Shown piece by piece: positions 17,936 to 29,327 of a stretch of DNA of 64,000 nucleotides. Where the stretch lies: NCBI RefSeq assembly GCF_005222845.1, contig NZ_STFZ01000007.1, positions 124,001 to 188,000 of the forward strand, in the 5' to 3' direction. A model generated the notes under the pieces. That model ran no database searches. It was not told the origin of the DNA and saw nothing but the letters and a program-made list of their open reading frames with translations. The DNA is from Rhizobium sp. FY34. Lineage in GTDB: Bacteria; Pseudomonadota; Alphaproteobacteria; Rhizobiales; Rhizobiaceae. How positions within the stretch are numbered: the first letter of the stretch is position 1; each line of letters opens with the position of its first letter. The position numbers were made by a program, and so were the translations under genes.

Positions 17936-18412
17936 TCATTCGAGAATCTTGCGCATTTCGATGAATGTCGTGCGGGAATAGCCTGTATGGGATTTTTCAG
18001 CCGTCTTGGCAAAACCCCAGGCCATGAACGTTGCGTGGTTGGCGGTCAATTCGATTCTGGTCTCCAGTCGAAGGGCCGGCAAGCCGCGTTGACGGGCTTG
18101 ATGTTCGGCGGCTAACAGCAATTTTCGCCCGATGCCGCGGCCTTGCGCGCCAGGCGAAACCGCAAGCTTTCCGATGTAGAGATAGCCCGCTGGCTCCGGT
18201 CGCATGAAAATGCATCCGACAATCTCGTGCCCATCTTGCGCCAGATAGCAGACCTCATCGCTTGCCTTCTGCTGCAAGGATTGTGGTGTCAGGTGATGCG
18301 CAGAGGAGGGCGGATCAATGACGCCATCCATATAGGCGAAGGCAGTGAGGATCAGGGAAAGAAGCGTTTCCCAATCGTCAAAATCAGCGGGCAAAGGCTG
18401 GATCGAAATCAT
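17936..18412 (-). CDS. GNAT family N-acetyltransferase
   Basis: 158 residues. The acetyl-CoA binding motif A is clear (VSPGAQGRGIGRKLLLAAEH, ~88-107), preceded by strand LYIGKLAV and followed by LRLETRIELTANHATFMAWG. The acceptor substrate is unknown. It begins 5 bp after the moeB stop, so it is probably the last gene of a recF-moeB-GNAT transcript. It is convergent with the DUF3833 gene. Confidence 0.88.
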   Translation of the reverse strand: MISIQPLPADFDDWETLLSLILTAFAYMDGVIDPPSSAHHLTPQSLQQKASDEVCYLAQDGHEIVGCIFMRPEPAGYLYIGKLAVSPGAQGRGIGRKLLLAAEHQARQRGLPALRLETRIELTANHATFMAWGFAKTAEKSHTGYSRTTFIEMRKILE

Positions 18413-18417
18413 GAGGA

Positions 18418-19176
18418 TTACACCTTCTGGCGGCGGCGATAGCGGATCGTGTTGAAGCTGGCATTCAGCGAATCATAGCTGAGCAGCCGTCCGACCAATG
18501 GCTCGCCTATACCGGTCACAAGCTTGATCGCCTCCATGACCATCAGCGTGCCGATGACGCCGGTCAGTGCACCGATGACGCCGGTTTCCGCGCAGACCGG
18601 CAGCAGGCCCGCCGGTGGCTTGATCGGGAAAAGATCGCGATAGGTGGGGCTCTGCTGACCTTCCGCATCCGTCTCGAAGGGTTTGAGCACCGTGACGGTG
18701 CCGTCAAAACGCCCGACAGCGCCCGTGACGAGCGGAATTTGCGCCGCTTCTGCTGCGTCGGCCGAGGCATAACGCGTATCGAAATTGTCGGAACCATCGA
18801 TCAGCAGGTCGAACCGGCCGAGATGGCTTGCCGCGAAGGCTTCGTCAAATCTTTCCTCGAAGCGGATCACCCGTACATGCGGATTGAGTGCCGCGATCGC
18901 ATCCGCAGCGCTTTGCGTTTTCAATTCGTTCAGGGTGCCGGAATCATGGATCACCTGCCTTTGCAGGTTGGAGAGCGACACCCGGTCATCGTCGATGATG
19001 CCGATGGTGCCGATACCGGCGGCAGCAAGATAGAGAAGGACCGGTGCGCCGAGCCCGCCAGCGCCGATCACCAGCACTTTGGCCGCCTTCAGCCTCTGTT
19101 GGCCCTCGCCGCCCACTTCCGGCAGCAGGATATGGCGTTTGTAGCGTTCGATCTCGTCCGGGCTCAATGGGTCCAT
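18418..19176 (-). CDS. moeB: MoeB/ThiF-type adenylyltransferase (E1-like)
   Basis: 252 residues. It adenylates the C-terminal Gly-Gly of a ubiquitin-like sulfur carrier (MoaD or ThiS) for molybdopterin or thiamin synthesis. Visible are nucleotide motif GAGGLG (38-43), the DDDRVSLSNLQRQ segment and catalytic Asp130 in DGSDNFDTR. The two CxxC pairs that hold structural zinc in E. coli MoeB are absent; PTYRDLF stands where PCYRC would be. MoeB is favoured over ThiF because no thiamin genes are nearby, but the assignment is not certain. Confidence 0.85.
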   Translation of the reverse strand: MDPLSPDEIERYKRHILLPEVGGEGQQRLKAAKVLVIGAGGLGAPVLLYLAAAGIGTIGIIDDDRVSLSNLQRQVIHDSGTLNELKTQSAADAIAALNPHVRVIRFEERFDEAFAASHLGRFDLLIDGSDNFDTRYASADAAEAAQIPLVTGAVGRFDGTVTVLKPFETDAEGQQSPTYRDLFPIKPPAGLLPVCAETGVIGALTGVIGTLMVMEAIKLVTGIGEPLVGRLLSYDSLNASFNTIRYRRRQKV

Positions 19177-19205
19177 AAGGCCATTCCAGTCTGTGGTGGT
19201 GAAGG

Positions 19206-20327
19206 TCAGATCAGGATCTTGCCCTGGCTGATGGTGAAAAACTGCGCCCGGTTGCCCAGGGCGGAAAACATAGCGCGATCGGTGCCTGTCATGAAAGCCT
19301 GGCCGCCGAGACCGTCCACCAAAGTAAACAGCGCCGCCCGCCGTCCCTCGTCCAGATGTGCTGCAATCTCATCCAGCAGCATCACGGGCGCGTGGCCGGT
19401 CATATCGGCGGTCAATCGCGCATGGGCAAGCACCAGACCGACCAACAGCGCTTTCTGCTCGCCGGTCGAGCAGCGCTCGGCATCCATGTCCTTCTCGCGG
19501 TGCCGCACCAGAAGATCCACCCGATGCGGGCCGGTCAGCGTGCGCCCAGCCGCAGCGTCACGGTGGCGACTGTCCCGCAGAGTGGCCAGAAACTCCTCTT
19601 CCAGCTCGGCAAAGGGCCGGCCGGCGCGCTCGTCCAGGAAGCCGGACAGCGCCAGGTCCGGTGAGGGGAAGGGTGTTTCTGCGCTGCGGGCAATCAGCGC
19701 CGTCAAAAGCCCCAGCATTTCGGTGCGCGCTGCTGCCATGGCAATGCCAAGCTCGGCCATCTGCACTTCGATGCCCGATAACCAGGTTGGATCGAAGCGG
19801 CCTTCCGACAATAGCTTATTGCGGCTGCGCATGGCGCGCTCATAATCGGCGGCGCGGCGTCCGTGCGCCGGATCGAGCGACAGCACCAGACGGTCGAGAA
19901 ACCGCCGCCTGTCGGATGCGCCCCCGGTAAACAGCCCGTCCATGGCGGGCGTCAGCCACAGGACGTTCAGATGATCGGTCAGTTCCTCGACGGACTTTGC
20001 CGGCGTGCCGTTCAGGCGAAGGCGCCGGCTGACGCCCTCTTCGCCGCCATCAATGCCGGTGCCGATGGAGACCTCGCCTTCGCGACCATCGATATCGGCA
20101 AACACCGAAAACCCGCCGATTGCGCCCACCCGTGTCACATCGGCCAGTACCGCCCGGCGCAGGCCCCGGCCCGGCGACAGAAACGATACGGCTTCCAGAA
20201 GATTGGTCTTGCCCGATCCATTGTCGCCGGTCAGCACCACATGGCGGGTGTCGAGCGACAGGGTCGCTTGCGCATAATTGCGGAAGTCGGTGAGCTTCAG
20301 GCGGTTGAGAGAGGTTTTCTGAACCAT
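19206..20327 (-). CDS. recF: DNA replication and repair protein RecF
   Basis: 373 residues, full length. It is an SMC-like ATPase that with RecO/RecR loads RecA at single-strand gaps. Visible are Walker A GDNGSGKTN (34-42), the ABC signature STGEQKALLVGL and Walker B VMLLDEIAAHLD. As in many alphaproteobacteria it is not beside dnaA/dnaN. It is followed after 29 bp by moeB. Its promoter lies in 20328-20538, shared with a divergent small membrane protein gene. Confidence 0.95.
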   Translation of the reverse strand: MVQKTSLNRLKLTDFRNYAQATLSLDTRHVVLTGDNGSGKTNLLEAVSFLSPGRGLRRAVLADVTRVGAIGGFSVFADIDGREGEVSIGTGIDGGEEGVSRRLRLNGTPAKSVEELTDHLNVLWLTPAMDGLFTGGASDRRRFLDRLVLSLDPAHGRRAADYERAMRSRNKLLSEGRFDPTWLSGIEVQMAELGIAMAAARTEMLGLLTALIARSAETPFPSPDLALSGFLDERAGRPFAELEEEFLATLRDSRHRDAAAGRTLTGPHRVDLLVRHREKDMDAERCSTGEQKALLVGLVLAHARLTADMTGHAPVMLLDEIAAHLDEGRRAALFTLVDGLGGQAFMTGTDRAMFSALGNRAQFFTISQGKILI

Positions 20328-20538
20328 GGCGCTTCGATTTGATTGCGCCTAGCAGCTAATGGTTTGGCAGGCCTATGGCAAGCGATGCGACAGGAATGGG
20401 ATGTCGCAGGCTCCGGTTTTGCGGTGTTGTCAATCGCTTCGGGTCCCCTGGCAAAGCGCCCGTACAAATTTATGGCGCTGTGGCTGTGAAATCATGTTAG
20501 TATCGCCTGAAGTTCACCAGTCCGCCGGGAGCCGGGCC

Positions 20539-20823
20539 ATGAGCAATCACGACGACATGACGCCAGAAGAAGCACGCGCCGATCATTGGCAGATGCTAAG
20601 GTTTCTGGCCATCAATGCCATTTTTGGATTTCTCCTTGGCCTGACGATTGCCGGCAGCGCCATATGGTTCGATCTGGGCGGGCTTGGCAGCCGCATAGCG
20701 CGTTCGCAAACGCCCTTTCTGGTGGTCTTCATGCTGGCGGTGCCACTGGCGTTCACCTTCAGCGGTGCCGTCATGGCGTCTGCCATCATGCTGATGCCCT
20801 ATAAGCGCAAGAAACAGAGTTGA
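20539..20823 (+). CDS. Small two-helix membrane protein, unknown function
   Basis: 94 residues from ATG 20539, preceded by GGGAG; the frame is open upstream but without family similarity. It has an acidic cytoplasmic-looking N-terminus (MTPEEARADHW), two hydrophobic segments (~20-42 and ~58-85) and a basic C-terminus YKRKKQS. I do not recognise a named family. It is followed 32 bp later by slyX, with which it probably forms a transcript. Confidence 0.75.
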   Translation: MSNHDDMTPEEARADHWQMLRFLAINAIFGFLLGLTIAGSAIWFDLGGLGSRIARSQTPFLVVFMLAVPLAFTFSGAVMASAIMLMPYKRKKQS

Positions 20824-20855
20824 GAGAAGCGCGTCTCTGCAGTAGAGGTGGCTTC

Positions 20856-21077
20856 ATGTCCGATACCATCCCAACCGACAGTGACCGTATTCTCAAGCTT
20901 GAGGAAATCGTCGCCCATCAGGCCAAGACCATTGACGAACTGTCAGAGCAGATCGCCGAGCAATGGCGGGTGGTGGAACAGGCGCGCGCCAAGCTCGACC
21001 GGCTGACCGAGCGCTTCCTGTCACTGGAGGAAAGCTCACTCGACGCGCCGGCCATTACGCGGCCGCCGCATTACTGA
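20856..21077 (+). CDS. slyX: SlyX family coiled-coil protein
   Basis: 73 residues from ATG 20856 with AGAGGTGG upstream. Almost the whole protein is a heptad-pattern helix (ILKLEEIVAHQAKTIDELSE, residues ~11-30, continuing to ~55), ending in the SlyX-typical PPHY terminus. Function is unknown in any organism; SlyX is often encoded near FKBP isomerase genes, which is not the case here. Confidence 0.88.
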   Translation: MSDTIPTDSDRILKLEEIVAHQAKTIDELSEQIAEQWRVVEQARAKLDRLTERFLSLEESSLDAPAITRPPHY

Positions 21078-21165
21078 CAGGCCGACGCCGTTTGATCCTC
21101 GTCAAGCGGCGTCATCGAAAACCTGATAGTCCTGCCGGTCATGCAAGACAGGCTGGCGACATTCC

Positions 21166-21747
21166 ATGACGATTGCGACTTTTACTCTTTCCGTGCTTCT
21201 GCTTCTGGCAACGCCAGGGCCGACCAATACGCTGATGGCGCTTGCCGGCTATCGTCGCGGCTTTTTTTCCGCAATGTCGCTTATTCCTGCTGAAATCCTC
21301 GGTTACCTGCTCGTCATCGTCCCGGTCGCATGTCTTGCAGCTCCGCTGTTTGATGAGTGGCCGCTGCTCCGCGACTGGACAAAGCTCGTGGCCGGCATAT
21401 GGGTGCTTTATCTGGCTATCCGCCTGTGGCGGATCGTTCCGGACGCGCAGGACACGCGGGACGTGGATGCGCGTGCCGTTTTCCTGACCACCTGCCTCAA
21501 TCCGAAGGCTCTGATCATTGCGCTGGTGCTGATGCCGCATGAGGGTATGGTGTCGCTTATGCCCTGGCTGGCACTGTTTGCAGGCCTTGTGCTGATGGGT
21601 GCCAGTGTCTGGATCTGCCTCGGCAGCCTGATTGCGCGCTCCGGCAGCGGCTATGCACGGCCTCTGGTCATCCGGCGGGCTGCTGCCGCCGGGCTTCTGA
21701 TCTTCGCTGTGATTCTGACAGGCACAAGCCTCAGCGCCATGGCGTGA
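21166..21747 (+). CDS. LysE/RhtB family amino-acid exporter
   Basis: 193 residues with about six membrane helices. The family signature ATPGPTNTLM is near the N-terminus (~15-24), followed by YRRGFFSAMSLIPAEILGYL. FLTTCLNPKALIIALVLMP carries the second conserved Asn-Pro motif. Exporters of this family expel threonine, homoserine or lysine; the substrate is undetermined. It is convergent with dnaJ. Confidence 0.85.
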   Translation: MTIATFTLSVLLLLATPGPTNTLMALAGYRRGFFSAMSLIPAEILGYLLVIVPVACLAAPLFDEWPLLRDWTKLVAGIWVLYLAIRLWRIVPDAQDTRDVDARAVFLTTCLNPKALIIALVLMPHEGMVSLMPWLALFAGLVLMGASVWICLGSLIARSGSGYARPLVIRRAAAAGLLIFAVILTGTSLSAMA

Positions 21748-21771
21748 CTGTTCGCCAACCTGGCAAAACAC

Positions 21772-21804
21772 AAAAAAGCCGGGGAAGCCTATGCCTCTCC
21801 CGGC
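21772..21804 (-). terminator. Rho-independent terminator after dnaKJ
   Basis: On the minus strand a GCCGGGAGAGGC.../...CTTCCCCGGC hairpin is followed directly by TTTTTTG. It lies 46 bp past the dnaJ stop codon and should end the dnaK-dnaJ transcript. Confidence 0.85.
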
Positions 21805-21849
21805 CCCTCGCTTTAGGTTTAGAGCGTGCGCTTTGCGCCCGGTCGCAAC

Positions 21850-22986
21850 TCACCCCTCGAAGAATTCCTTCATGCGGGCAAAAAAGCCGGTCGATTCCGG
21901 GTTGTTCTCCTTGGAAGAGATCTCCTCGAATTCCTGCAGCAGCTCGCGCTGGCGCTTGGTCAGCTTCTGCGGGGTTTCTATCTGGATCTGGATATAGAGA
22001 TCACCCGTCTGCGAGGAGCGGAGAACCGGCATGCCCTTGCCCTTCAGACGGAACTGCTTGCCCGGCTGCGTGCCCTCCGGCACCGAGACGCGCGATTTGG
22101 TGCCATCGAGCGTCGCCACGTCGAACGTGCCGCCAAGCGCTGCCGTCGTCATGGAAATCGGCACGGCACAATAGAGATCGGCCCCGTCGCGCTGGAAGAA
22201 TTCATGTGGCTTGACCGACAGGAAAATGTAGAGATCGCCGGCCGGACCGCCGCGTGCGCCGGCTTCACCCTCGCCTTGAAGGCGAATGCGTGTGCCATCC
22301 TCGATGCCAGACGGAATATTGACCGACAGCGACCGTTCTTCCGTGACACGGCCCTGGCCGTTGCACTTTGTGCAGGGATCGGGAATGATCTGGCCGCGGC
22401 CATGGCAGGTCGGACAGGTCCGCTCCACGGAGAAAAAACCCTGGCTTGCGCGCACGCGACCAGTGCCCTGGCAGGTGCCGCAGGTTTTTGGCTGCGTGCC
22501 GGGCTTGGCACCGGAACCCGTGCAGACATCGCAGGTCACAGCCGTCGGCACGCGGATCTGCGCCGTCTTGCCGGCATAGGCCTCTTCCAGCGAAATTTCC
22601 ATATTGTAGCGCAGATCGGCGCCGCGTTCGCGACCGCCGGACGACCGGCGCGCACGCCCACCGCCCATCATCTCGCCGAAAATATCCTCGAATATATCCG
22701 AGAAACCGCCGGCACCGGCACCGCCGCCAAAGCCGCCGCCACCACCGCCCATGCCACCCTGTTCGAAGGCCGCATGGCCGAACCGGTCATAGGCTGCCCG
22801 CTTCTGCGGATCCTTCAGGGTCTCATAGGCTTCGTTGAGTTCCTTGAATTTCTTCTCAGATTCCGCATCGCCGGGATTCTTGTCCGGGTGATACTTCATC
22901 GCCAGCTTGCGAAAGGCGCTCTTCAGCTCCTTTTCGTCAGCCGTTTTGGCGACGCCCAGCGTTTCGTAAAAGTCTGCTTTGGCCAT
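21850..22986 (-). CDS. dnaJ: Chaperone protein DnaJ
   Basis: 378 residues. It is the DnaK co-chaperone that stimulates ATP hydrolysis and delivers unfolded clients. It has the J domain with HPD (33-35), a Gly/Phe-rich linker (~75-105), and four CxxCxGxG zinc repeats ([32 protein letters not shown], ~145-215). A C-terminal substrate-binding region follows. It lies 85 bp after dnaK on the same strand. Confidence 0.97.
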   Translation of the reverse strand: MAKADFYETLGVAKTADEKELKSAFRKLAMKYHPDKNPGDAESEKKFKELNEAYETLKDPQKRAAYDRFGHAAFEQGGMGGGGGGFGGGAGAGGFSDIFEDIFGEMMGGGRARRSSGGRERGADLRYNMEISLEEAYAGKTAQIRVPTAVTCDVCTGSGAKPGTQPKTCGTCQGTGRVRASQGFFSVERTCPTCHGRGQIIPDPCTKCNGQGRVTEERSLSVNIPSGIEDGTRIRLQGEGEAGARGGPAGDLYIFLSVKPHEFFQRDGADLYCAVPISMTTAALGGTFDVATLDGTKSRVSVPEGTQPGKQFRLKGKGMPVLRSSQTGDLYIQIQIETPQKLTKRQRELLQEFEEISSKENNPESTGFFARMKEFFEG

Positions 22987-23071
22987 AGAGGTAACGGCTC
23001 CCGAAAGGGTTCCGGCTGCACAGGGGCAGCCGGATGTCTACGCGATCAGATGAACACCATTTCGACGACCA

Positions 23072-24973
<1,902 letters not shown>

Positions 24974-25079
24974 TTTCTTCTCTCTCCTTAAAGCGAACCG
25001 TCGGAACCCCCTGAAAGGCATTCCGCTGACAGTTCCTCAACTGGGAATTTGCCGCAGCATCTGCTGGCGTCATGCGGGG

Positions 25080-25110
25080 TATATAAGGACCGGTTTTTCC
25101 GACTGCAAGG
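25080..25110 (-). promoter_or_regulatory. Candidate RpoH (sigma32-type) promoter of dnaK
   Basis: The minus strand shows CCTTGCAGTC, then after ~12 bp CCTTATATA, close to the alphaproteobacterial heat-shock pattern CTTG-N-CCNTATA. It lies ~110 bp upstream of the dnaK ATG, leaving a leader of about 100 bases. It is positioned as expected for a dnaKJ operon; not verified by alignment. Confidence 0.6.
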
Positions 25111-25170
25111 CGAGAAACGGCCTGCAGACCAGCAAAAATAAGCGTTTGGAAGGTTCCGGGTGCTCGCGGA

Positions 25171-27483
25171 CTACTGGCCCATGATGATGTCGTAAAGCGT
25201 TGTGCGGCGCGGAGCGGCATGTGCGGGTGCCCCACCAATGTCGGCGGGCGGCACGGGGCCTGATCCAATGTCGCCCGGCGGCACCGGATTGTCGGTGGGG
25301 CCGCGATATTCGCGGTAGTCGCGCACCGGTAATTCGCCCGGTGCGGCACCTGCCGGAACGGCAGCTTCATCATCGGCCGGTGCATCCGGTGCCGGTGGAT
25401 AGTGGTCCACCGAGGGGCCGGGCAATACGCCGGATATGAGATCGCCGATCGACATGGAGGAAGGTTGCTGCGGTGCCGCCGGCTGGATGCCGACACCAAA
25501 CAGCGGCGTTGGCCGATAACCATCGAGCGCTGCCGTCATATAGGTCTTCCAGGCCTTCGCGGGCAGGCCGCCGCCAGTTACCTTCTTCATCGAGGTACCG
25601 TCATCATTGCCGAACCAAATGCCGGTGGTCAGCGTGCTGGTATAGCCGACGAACACTGCATCGCGAAAGGATTGCGTGGTGCCGCTCTTGCCGGCGGCCT
25701 GCCAGTGGGCAAGCTGGGCTGCCCGGCCCGTGCCCTCCGTCATCACCCGGTTCAGCATGCCGTTCATGCTGGCCACCAGCGGTTCGGAAAGCACGCGCGG
25801 CGGGTTGGAATAATCGGCATCGTAAAGAACCTTGCCGCTCGCATCGGTAATGCGCGTCACCAGATGCGGGGTGGCCTTCAACCCGCCATTCATGAAGGGG
25901 GCGTAGGCCGCCGTAAGCTCGACCAGCGAAACCTCCGATGTGCCGAGCGCGATCGAGGCATTCGACTGCAACTCCGATTCGATGCCCAGGCGATGCGCCA
26001 TGCTGATGACGGGCTTTGGTCCCACCTGCATGACCAGTTGTGCGGCCACCGTGTTGAGCGAATGGGCCAGTGCGGTAGACAGTGTCACCTCGCCGCGAAA
26101 CTTCTGGTCATAGTTTTCCGGCGTCCAGTTGCCGATTTTCACCGGACCGTCCATCATTCTCGTGTCAGGCCGATAACCGGCTTCCAGCGCTGCCGCATAG
26201 ACGAAGGGCTTGAAGGCCGAGCCCGGCTGACGCTTGGCCTTGAAGGCGCGGTTGAACTGGCTCTGCGCATAGTCGCGACCACCAACGACGGCGCGCACTG
26301 CGCCGGTTGCATCGATCGAGACGAGTGCGGCCTGTGATGCGTTCAGCTTGCCGCCTTCGCTTTTCAATATTTCCGTCAGGGTCTTTTCGGCGCTTTTCTC
26401 CAGCCGCAGGTCAAGGGTCGTCTGCACAGAGATATCGCTCTTGACCTCGCCGAGCAGAGACTTCACCTCATCCATCACCGCGTCGGCGGCATAATGCTCG
26501 GCGCCCGACCAGTAGCTGCGCGCCTTGGTCGGCGGCTGCGACATGGCGGTCTTCACCTCATCCTCGGTAATATAGCCTTCCTCGAGCATGGTCCCGAGAA
26601 CGACCTGCGCGCGGGCTTCGGCGGCGGCCGGATCGCGTGCGGGGGAAAGCCGAGTCGGCGCCTTCAATAGGCCCGCCAGCAATGCGGCCTCGCCGAGGTT
26701 CACCTCACGCGCCGATTTGTTGAAATAGCGCCGCGAGGCCGCCTCGACGCCATAGGCGTTCGAGCCGAAGAACATGCGGTTTAAATACATGGCAAGGATC
26801 TGATCCTTGGTAAACTTCCGCTCCAGCCAGATGGAGAGAAGCACTTCCTGGATCTTGCGCTCGAATGTACGTTCCGGCGACAAAAACAGGTTCTTGGCGA
26901 GCTGCTGGGTCAGTGTCGAGCCGCCCTGGATGCTGCGTCCGGTCAGATTGTTGACGAGCGCGCGGGCCAGACCCAGCGGGTCAATACCGAAATGCGCGTA
27001 GAAGCGCCGATCCTCGATGGCCATCACCGCCTGCGGAATGAAGGGCGACATTTCCTCCAGCGCCAGCGCTTCGCCGCCGGTTGCGCCACGATTGGCAATC
27101 AGCGTTCCGTCCAGTGCGGTAATCTTGACGTTGGGCGGACGGCCGGGAATGGTCCAGGTGCTGGCGCTTGGCATCTGCGCGCCGTAATAGAGTACAAGCC
27201 CGCCCCCGCCGATGCCGGCCCAGATGCCCAGTACGATGCACCAATAAACGAGCGAGCGAATGGCGCCGAAGAAGCCGCCGCTGGATTGGCGCTTGCGCCG
27301 TGACGTGGCAGTGCGGGCAGGCTTTGGCATGTCGTCGCGCTTGCGCCCGGATGCCTTGGCCGCTTCCTTTCCCGATCCGTGGCCGACAATGCGTTCGCCT
27401 GCCTCCAGACGCAGATCGTCTGAGGCTTTTTCGTTGCCAAATGAAGGCTCAACGCGTTGGCGCGGTCTGTTTCCCGATGCCAT
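25171..27483 (-). CDS. Class A penicillin-binding protein (PBP1-type)
   Basis: 770 residues, bifunctional: GT51 glycosyltransferase plus transpeptidase, building peptidoglycan in the periplasm from an inner-membrane anchor. Layout: basic cytoplasmic N-terminus, TM ~78-100, GT51 domain ~125-300 with catalytic Glu157 (EDRRFYAHFGID) and GGSTLTQQLAKN. The transpeptidase follows at ~370-650 with Ser422 (SAFK), SLN 475-477 and KSGT 599-602, then a Pro/Ala-rich tail of ~90 residues. Starts at 27483 or at Met52 both keep all domains; the Shine-Dalgarno at 27483 is poor. The subtype (mrcA or mrcB) is not resolved. Confidence 0.93.
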   Translation of the reverse strand: MASGNRPRQRVEPSFGNEKASDDLRLEAGERIVGHGSGKEAAKASGRKRDDMPKPARTATSRRKRQSSGGFFGAIRSLVYWCIVLGIWAGIGGGGLVLYYGAQMPSASTWTIPGRPPNVKITALDGTLIANRGATGGEALALEEMSPFIPQAVMAIEDRRFYAHFGIDPLGLARALVNNLTGRSIQGGSTLTQQLAKNLFLSPERTFERKIQEVLLSIWLERKFTKDQILAMYLNRMFFGSNAYGVEAASRRYFNKSAREVNLGEAALLAGLLKAPTRLSPARDPAAAEARAQVVLGTMLEEGYITEDEVKTAMSQPPTKARSYWSGAEHYAADAVMDEVKSLLGEVKSDISVQTTLDLRLEKSAEKTLTEILKSEGGKLNASQAALVSIDATGAVRAVVGGRDYAQSQFNRAFKAKRQPGSAFKPFVYAAALEAGYRPDTRMMDGPVKIGNWTPENYDQKFRGEVTLSTALAHSLNTVAAQLVMQVGPKPVISMAHRLGIESELQSNASIALGTSEVSLVELTAAYAPFMNGGLKATPHLVTRITDASGKVLYDADYSNPPRVLSEPLVASMNGMLNRVMTEGTGRAAQLAHWQAAGKSGTTQSFRDAVFVGYTSTLTTGIWFGNDDGTSMKKVTGGGLPAKAWKTYMTAALDGYRPTPLFGVGIQPAAPQQPSSMSIGDLISGVLPGPSVDHYPPAPDAPADDEAAVPAGAAPGELPVRDYREYRGPTDNPVPPGDIGSGPVPPADIGGAPAHAAPRRTTLYDIIMGQ

Positions 27484-28007
27484 GGACTGTGGTTATGCTC
27501 CCCAATTGCCTGCAATAAGCGCCCGGCCTGCCATATGGCTTTCGGGCGTTTCTGGCCGATCCGCGGATATTTCAGCAATCTGCGTGGGAACGCAAAAGCT
27601 TAACCGTCCGTTGAATGCCGGATGCAGGTTAAATGCGGCGATTTAAGGGGGCGTTAAGGCAGGCGGAATACTGGGTCCGATCTCGCGGCCCGCGCGACAG
27701 GCCAGCGCCGTAGGTGATGGATAGGGATGAGATGAATACTTTCATGCATTGCCGTTCTGGATAAAATCGCGCCAGGATGGCTTTGCGTATTGCTAGCTTA
27801 AGTATGTGCTAAATCATCTATGATTAATTGCAGTTGCCATGTGATGGCCGTCCAATACAAATAGTTCGGCTGGAAACACGCGTTCGTTCTCGTGGTTGAG
27901 GAACGTACCGCACGCATGACAGAAGTCAGCTTGCGTTTCCGGTGGTCAATAGCAGGGGGCTGTAGCATTAACCGGCAGGGGGGAAGCTGCCGAAGTTGGA
28001 GGTTATC
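27484..28007. other. 524-bp intergenic region without a recognisable gene
   Basis: Contains no supported ORF. The left part holds TTAACCGTCCGTTGA (27600-27614), resembling a CtrA box, upstream of the divergent PBP gene. The middle (27780-27840) is locally AT-rich and includes TATGAT (27819-27824), a possible -10 box for the small gene at 28008, without a clear -35. Otherwise nothing stands out. Confidence 0.6.
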
Positions 28008-28220
28008 GTGCGCACACAGACTGTGAGACGCCCCGTCAACCCGGATCAGCTCTCTTTATTGCAGCAGGTCTTCGATGCAGCCTGCGCCCAGCATCAGATC
28101 AGTAAATCGAGCGCCGATGGCGAAGCGCTTGCGCTTATTCTCGTCAATTCCCTGCAGAAGGGGATGAACGAGAAGGAAGCGCTGGCTTCGCTGGCTGAAA
28201 CGCTGGCCCAAAGTCGATAG
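28008..28220 (+). CDS. Small hypothetical protein
   Basis: 70 residues from GTG 28008. The start is chosen because TTGGAGG lies five bases upstream of this GTG; the TTG at 27996 is part of that ribosome site. The sequence is predicted helical (LSLLQQVFDAACAQHQI, SADGEALALILVNSLQKG, ALASLAETLAQS), with no membrane segment or cysteine pair. I do not recognise a family. Orientation matches the next gene, 156 bp on. Confidence 0.6.
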   Translation: MRTQTVRRPVNPDQLSLLQQVFDAACAQHQISKSSADGEALALILVNSLQKGMNEKEALASLAETLAQSR

Positions 28221-28376
28221 TCCCACGGCGCAGCATGAAACAGTCTCACCATCAGGCGGGATCTTCTGCCGGATGGGTTACGTGCGGCATGGAACCTAAT
28301 TTCTCTTCGCCAGTTGATGGTCGTCAGTGCTGACATGCAGCGCCAGACATTTCATCGACAGACGAGGAGACCTTGA

Positions 28377-28730
28377 ATGGTAGATTCCGCAGGCATGGGC
28401 TTGGCCCATAACCGCATAGACCGTGCCGTCAGCGAGGCCAACGACGCTGTAACGGCCGAGATTTCCGCATTGCGCGCCGAAATTGCCAGCATCCGCTCCA
28501 CGTTGTCGGATTTTGGCATGCATGCCTATGAAAATGTTGCGCGCAGTGCAAATCAGGCCGCAGACTACGTGCAGGATGAGGCGACCACCGTTGCTGGCGT
28601 CATCCGCGGGCATCCCGCCACCACCACGACGCTGATGGCGCTGATCGGCGGCATCGGCTTTGCCATCGGCTATCTGGTTGCATCGACATCGATGGAACAG
28701 AAGCAGGCCTGGTACAGCCGCTATTGTTGA
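28377..28730 (+). CDS. DUF883-like (ElaB/YqjD type) C-tail-anchored membrane protein
   Basis: 117 residues, start supported by GACGAGGAGACC before the ATG. A long amphipathic helix (~15-75, SEANDAVTAEISALRAEIAS and NQAADYVQDE) is followed by HPATTTTLMALIGGIGFAIG, a single C-terminal membrane segment. This layout matches ElaB/YqjD/YgaM proteins, which attach ribosomes or other partners to the inner membrane in stationary phase. Function here is inferred from architecture only. The last 10 bp overlap the convergent ybaK-type gene. Confidence 0.75.
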   Translation: MVDSAGMGLAHNRIDRAVSEANDAVTAEISALRAEIASIRSTLSDFGMHAYENVARSANQAADYVQDEATTVAGVIRGHPATTTTLMALIGGIGFAIGYLVASTSMEQKQAWYSRYC

Positions 28731-29206
28731 TCAGGGTCAGCCTGTTTCTCCTGGCACACGTCGACCCAGATGGCGGAGGTCAGTTCCGCCATCCTTTCGG
28801 GCGCAATGCGCACAGCGGCATTGATAGCGCCGGCGGCCGGCACTACCAGATCAAATTTCCGTAGCGACTGGTCGCAGTAGACCGGCAGTGGATGGGCAAG
28901 CCCGAAAGGGCACACGCCGCCAACGGGATGGCCTGTCTGAATGACCACATCCTCGGCACCCAGCATGCGCGGCTTTGCCCCGAAGCGATCGCGGAACTTG
29001 CGATTGTCAAGGCGGCTATTGCCTGAGGCGACAATCAGCACCACGTCATCACCGGCGCGCACGCATATGGATTTGGCGATCTGATCCGGATCTACACCAT
29101 GCGCCAGGGCTGCAAGCGGCACGGTCGCGGAGCTTTGCTCCGTCTCTATGACGTGAATATCCGGGGCCTTGGCGGCGAAGAAATCTTTGACGGTTTGCAG
29201 GCTCAT
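28721..29206 (-). CDS. YbaK/ProX-type aminoacyl-tRNA deacylase
   Basis: 161 residues covering the whole YbaK/ProRS-INS fold. Conserved blocks are AKSICVRAGDDVVLIVASGN, the RMLGAEDVV segment and GHPVGGVCPFGLAHPLPVYC, which lines the active site. Family members hydrolyse mischarged Cys-, Ala- or Ser-tRNA in trans to proofread translation. Which tRNA is edited cannot be told. It is monocistronic and convergent with the DUF883-like gene. Confidence 0.88.
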   Translation of the reverse strand: MSLQTVKDFFAAKAPDIHVIETEQSSATVPLAALAHGVDPDQIAKSICVRAGDDVVLIVASGNSRLDNRKFRDRFGAKPRMLGAEDVVIQTGHPVGGVCPFGLAHPLPVYCDQSLRKFDLVVPAAGAINAAVRIAPERMAELTSAIWVDVCQEKQADPDQQ

Positions 29207-29327
29207 TGTGAAAGCCTAGCCCTGCACAGGCGCCTCGGCAAGACGCGAACAGAGCTATGCGTAAAATGCAATGCTGCGGTGCAAAAAACCGTCTGTTTTT
29301 TGGGCGCATCCCCTGTATATTTCAATC

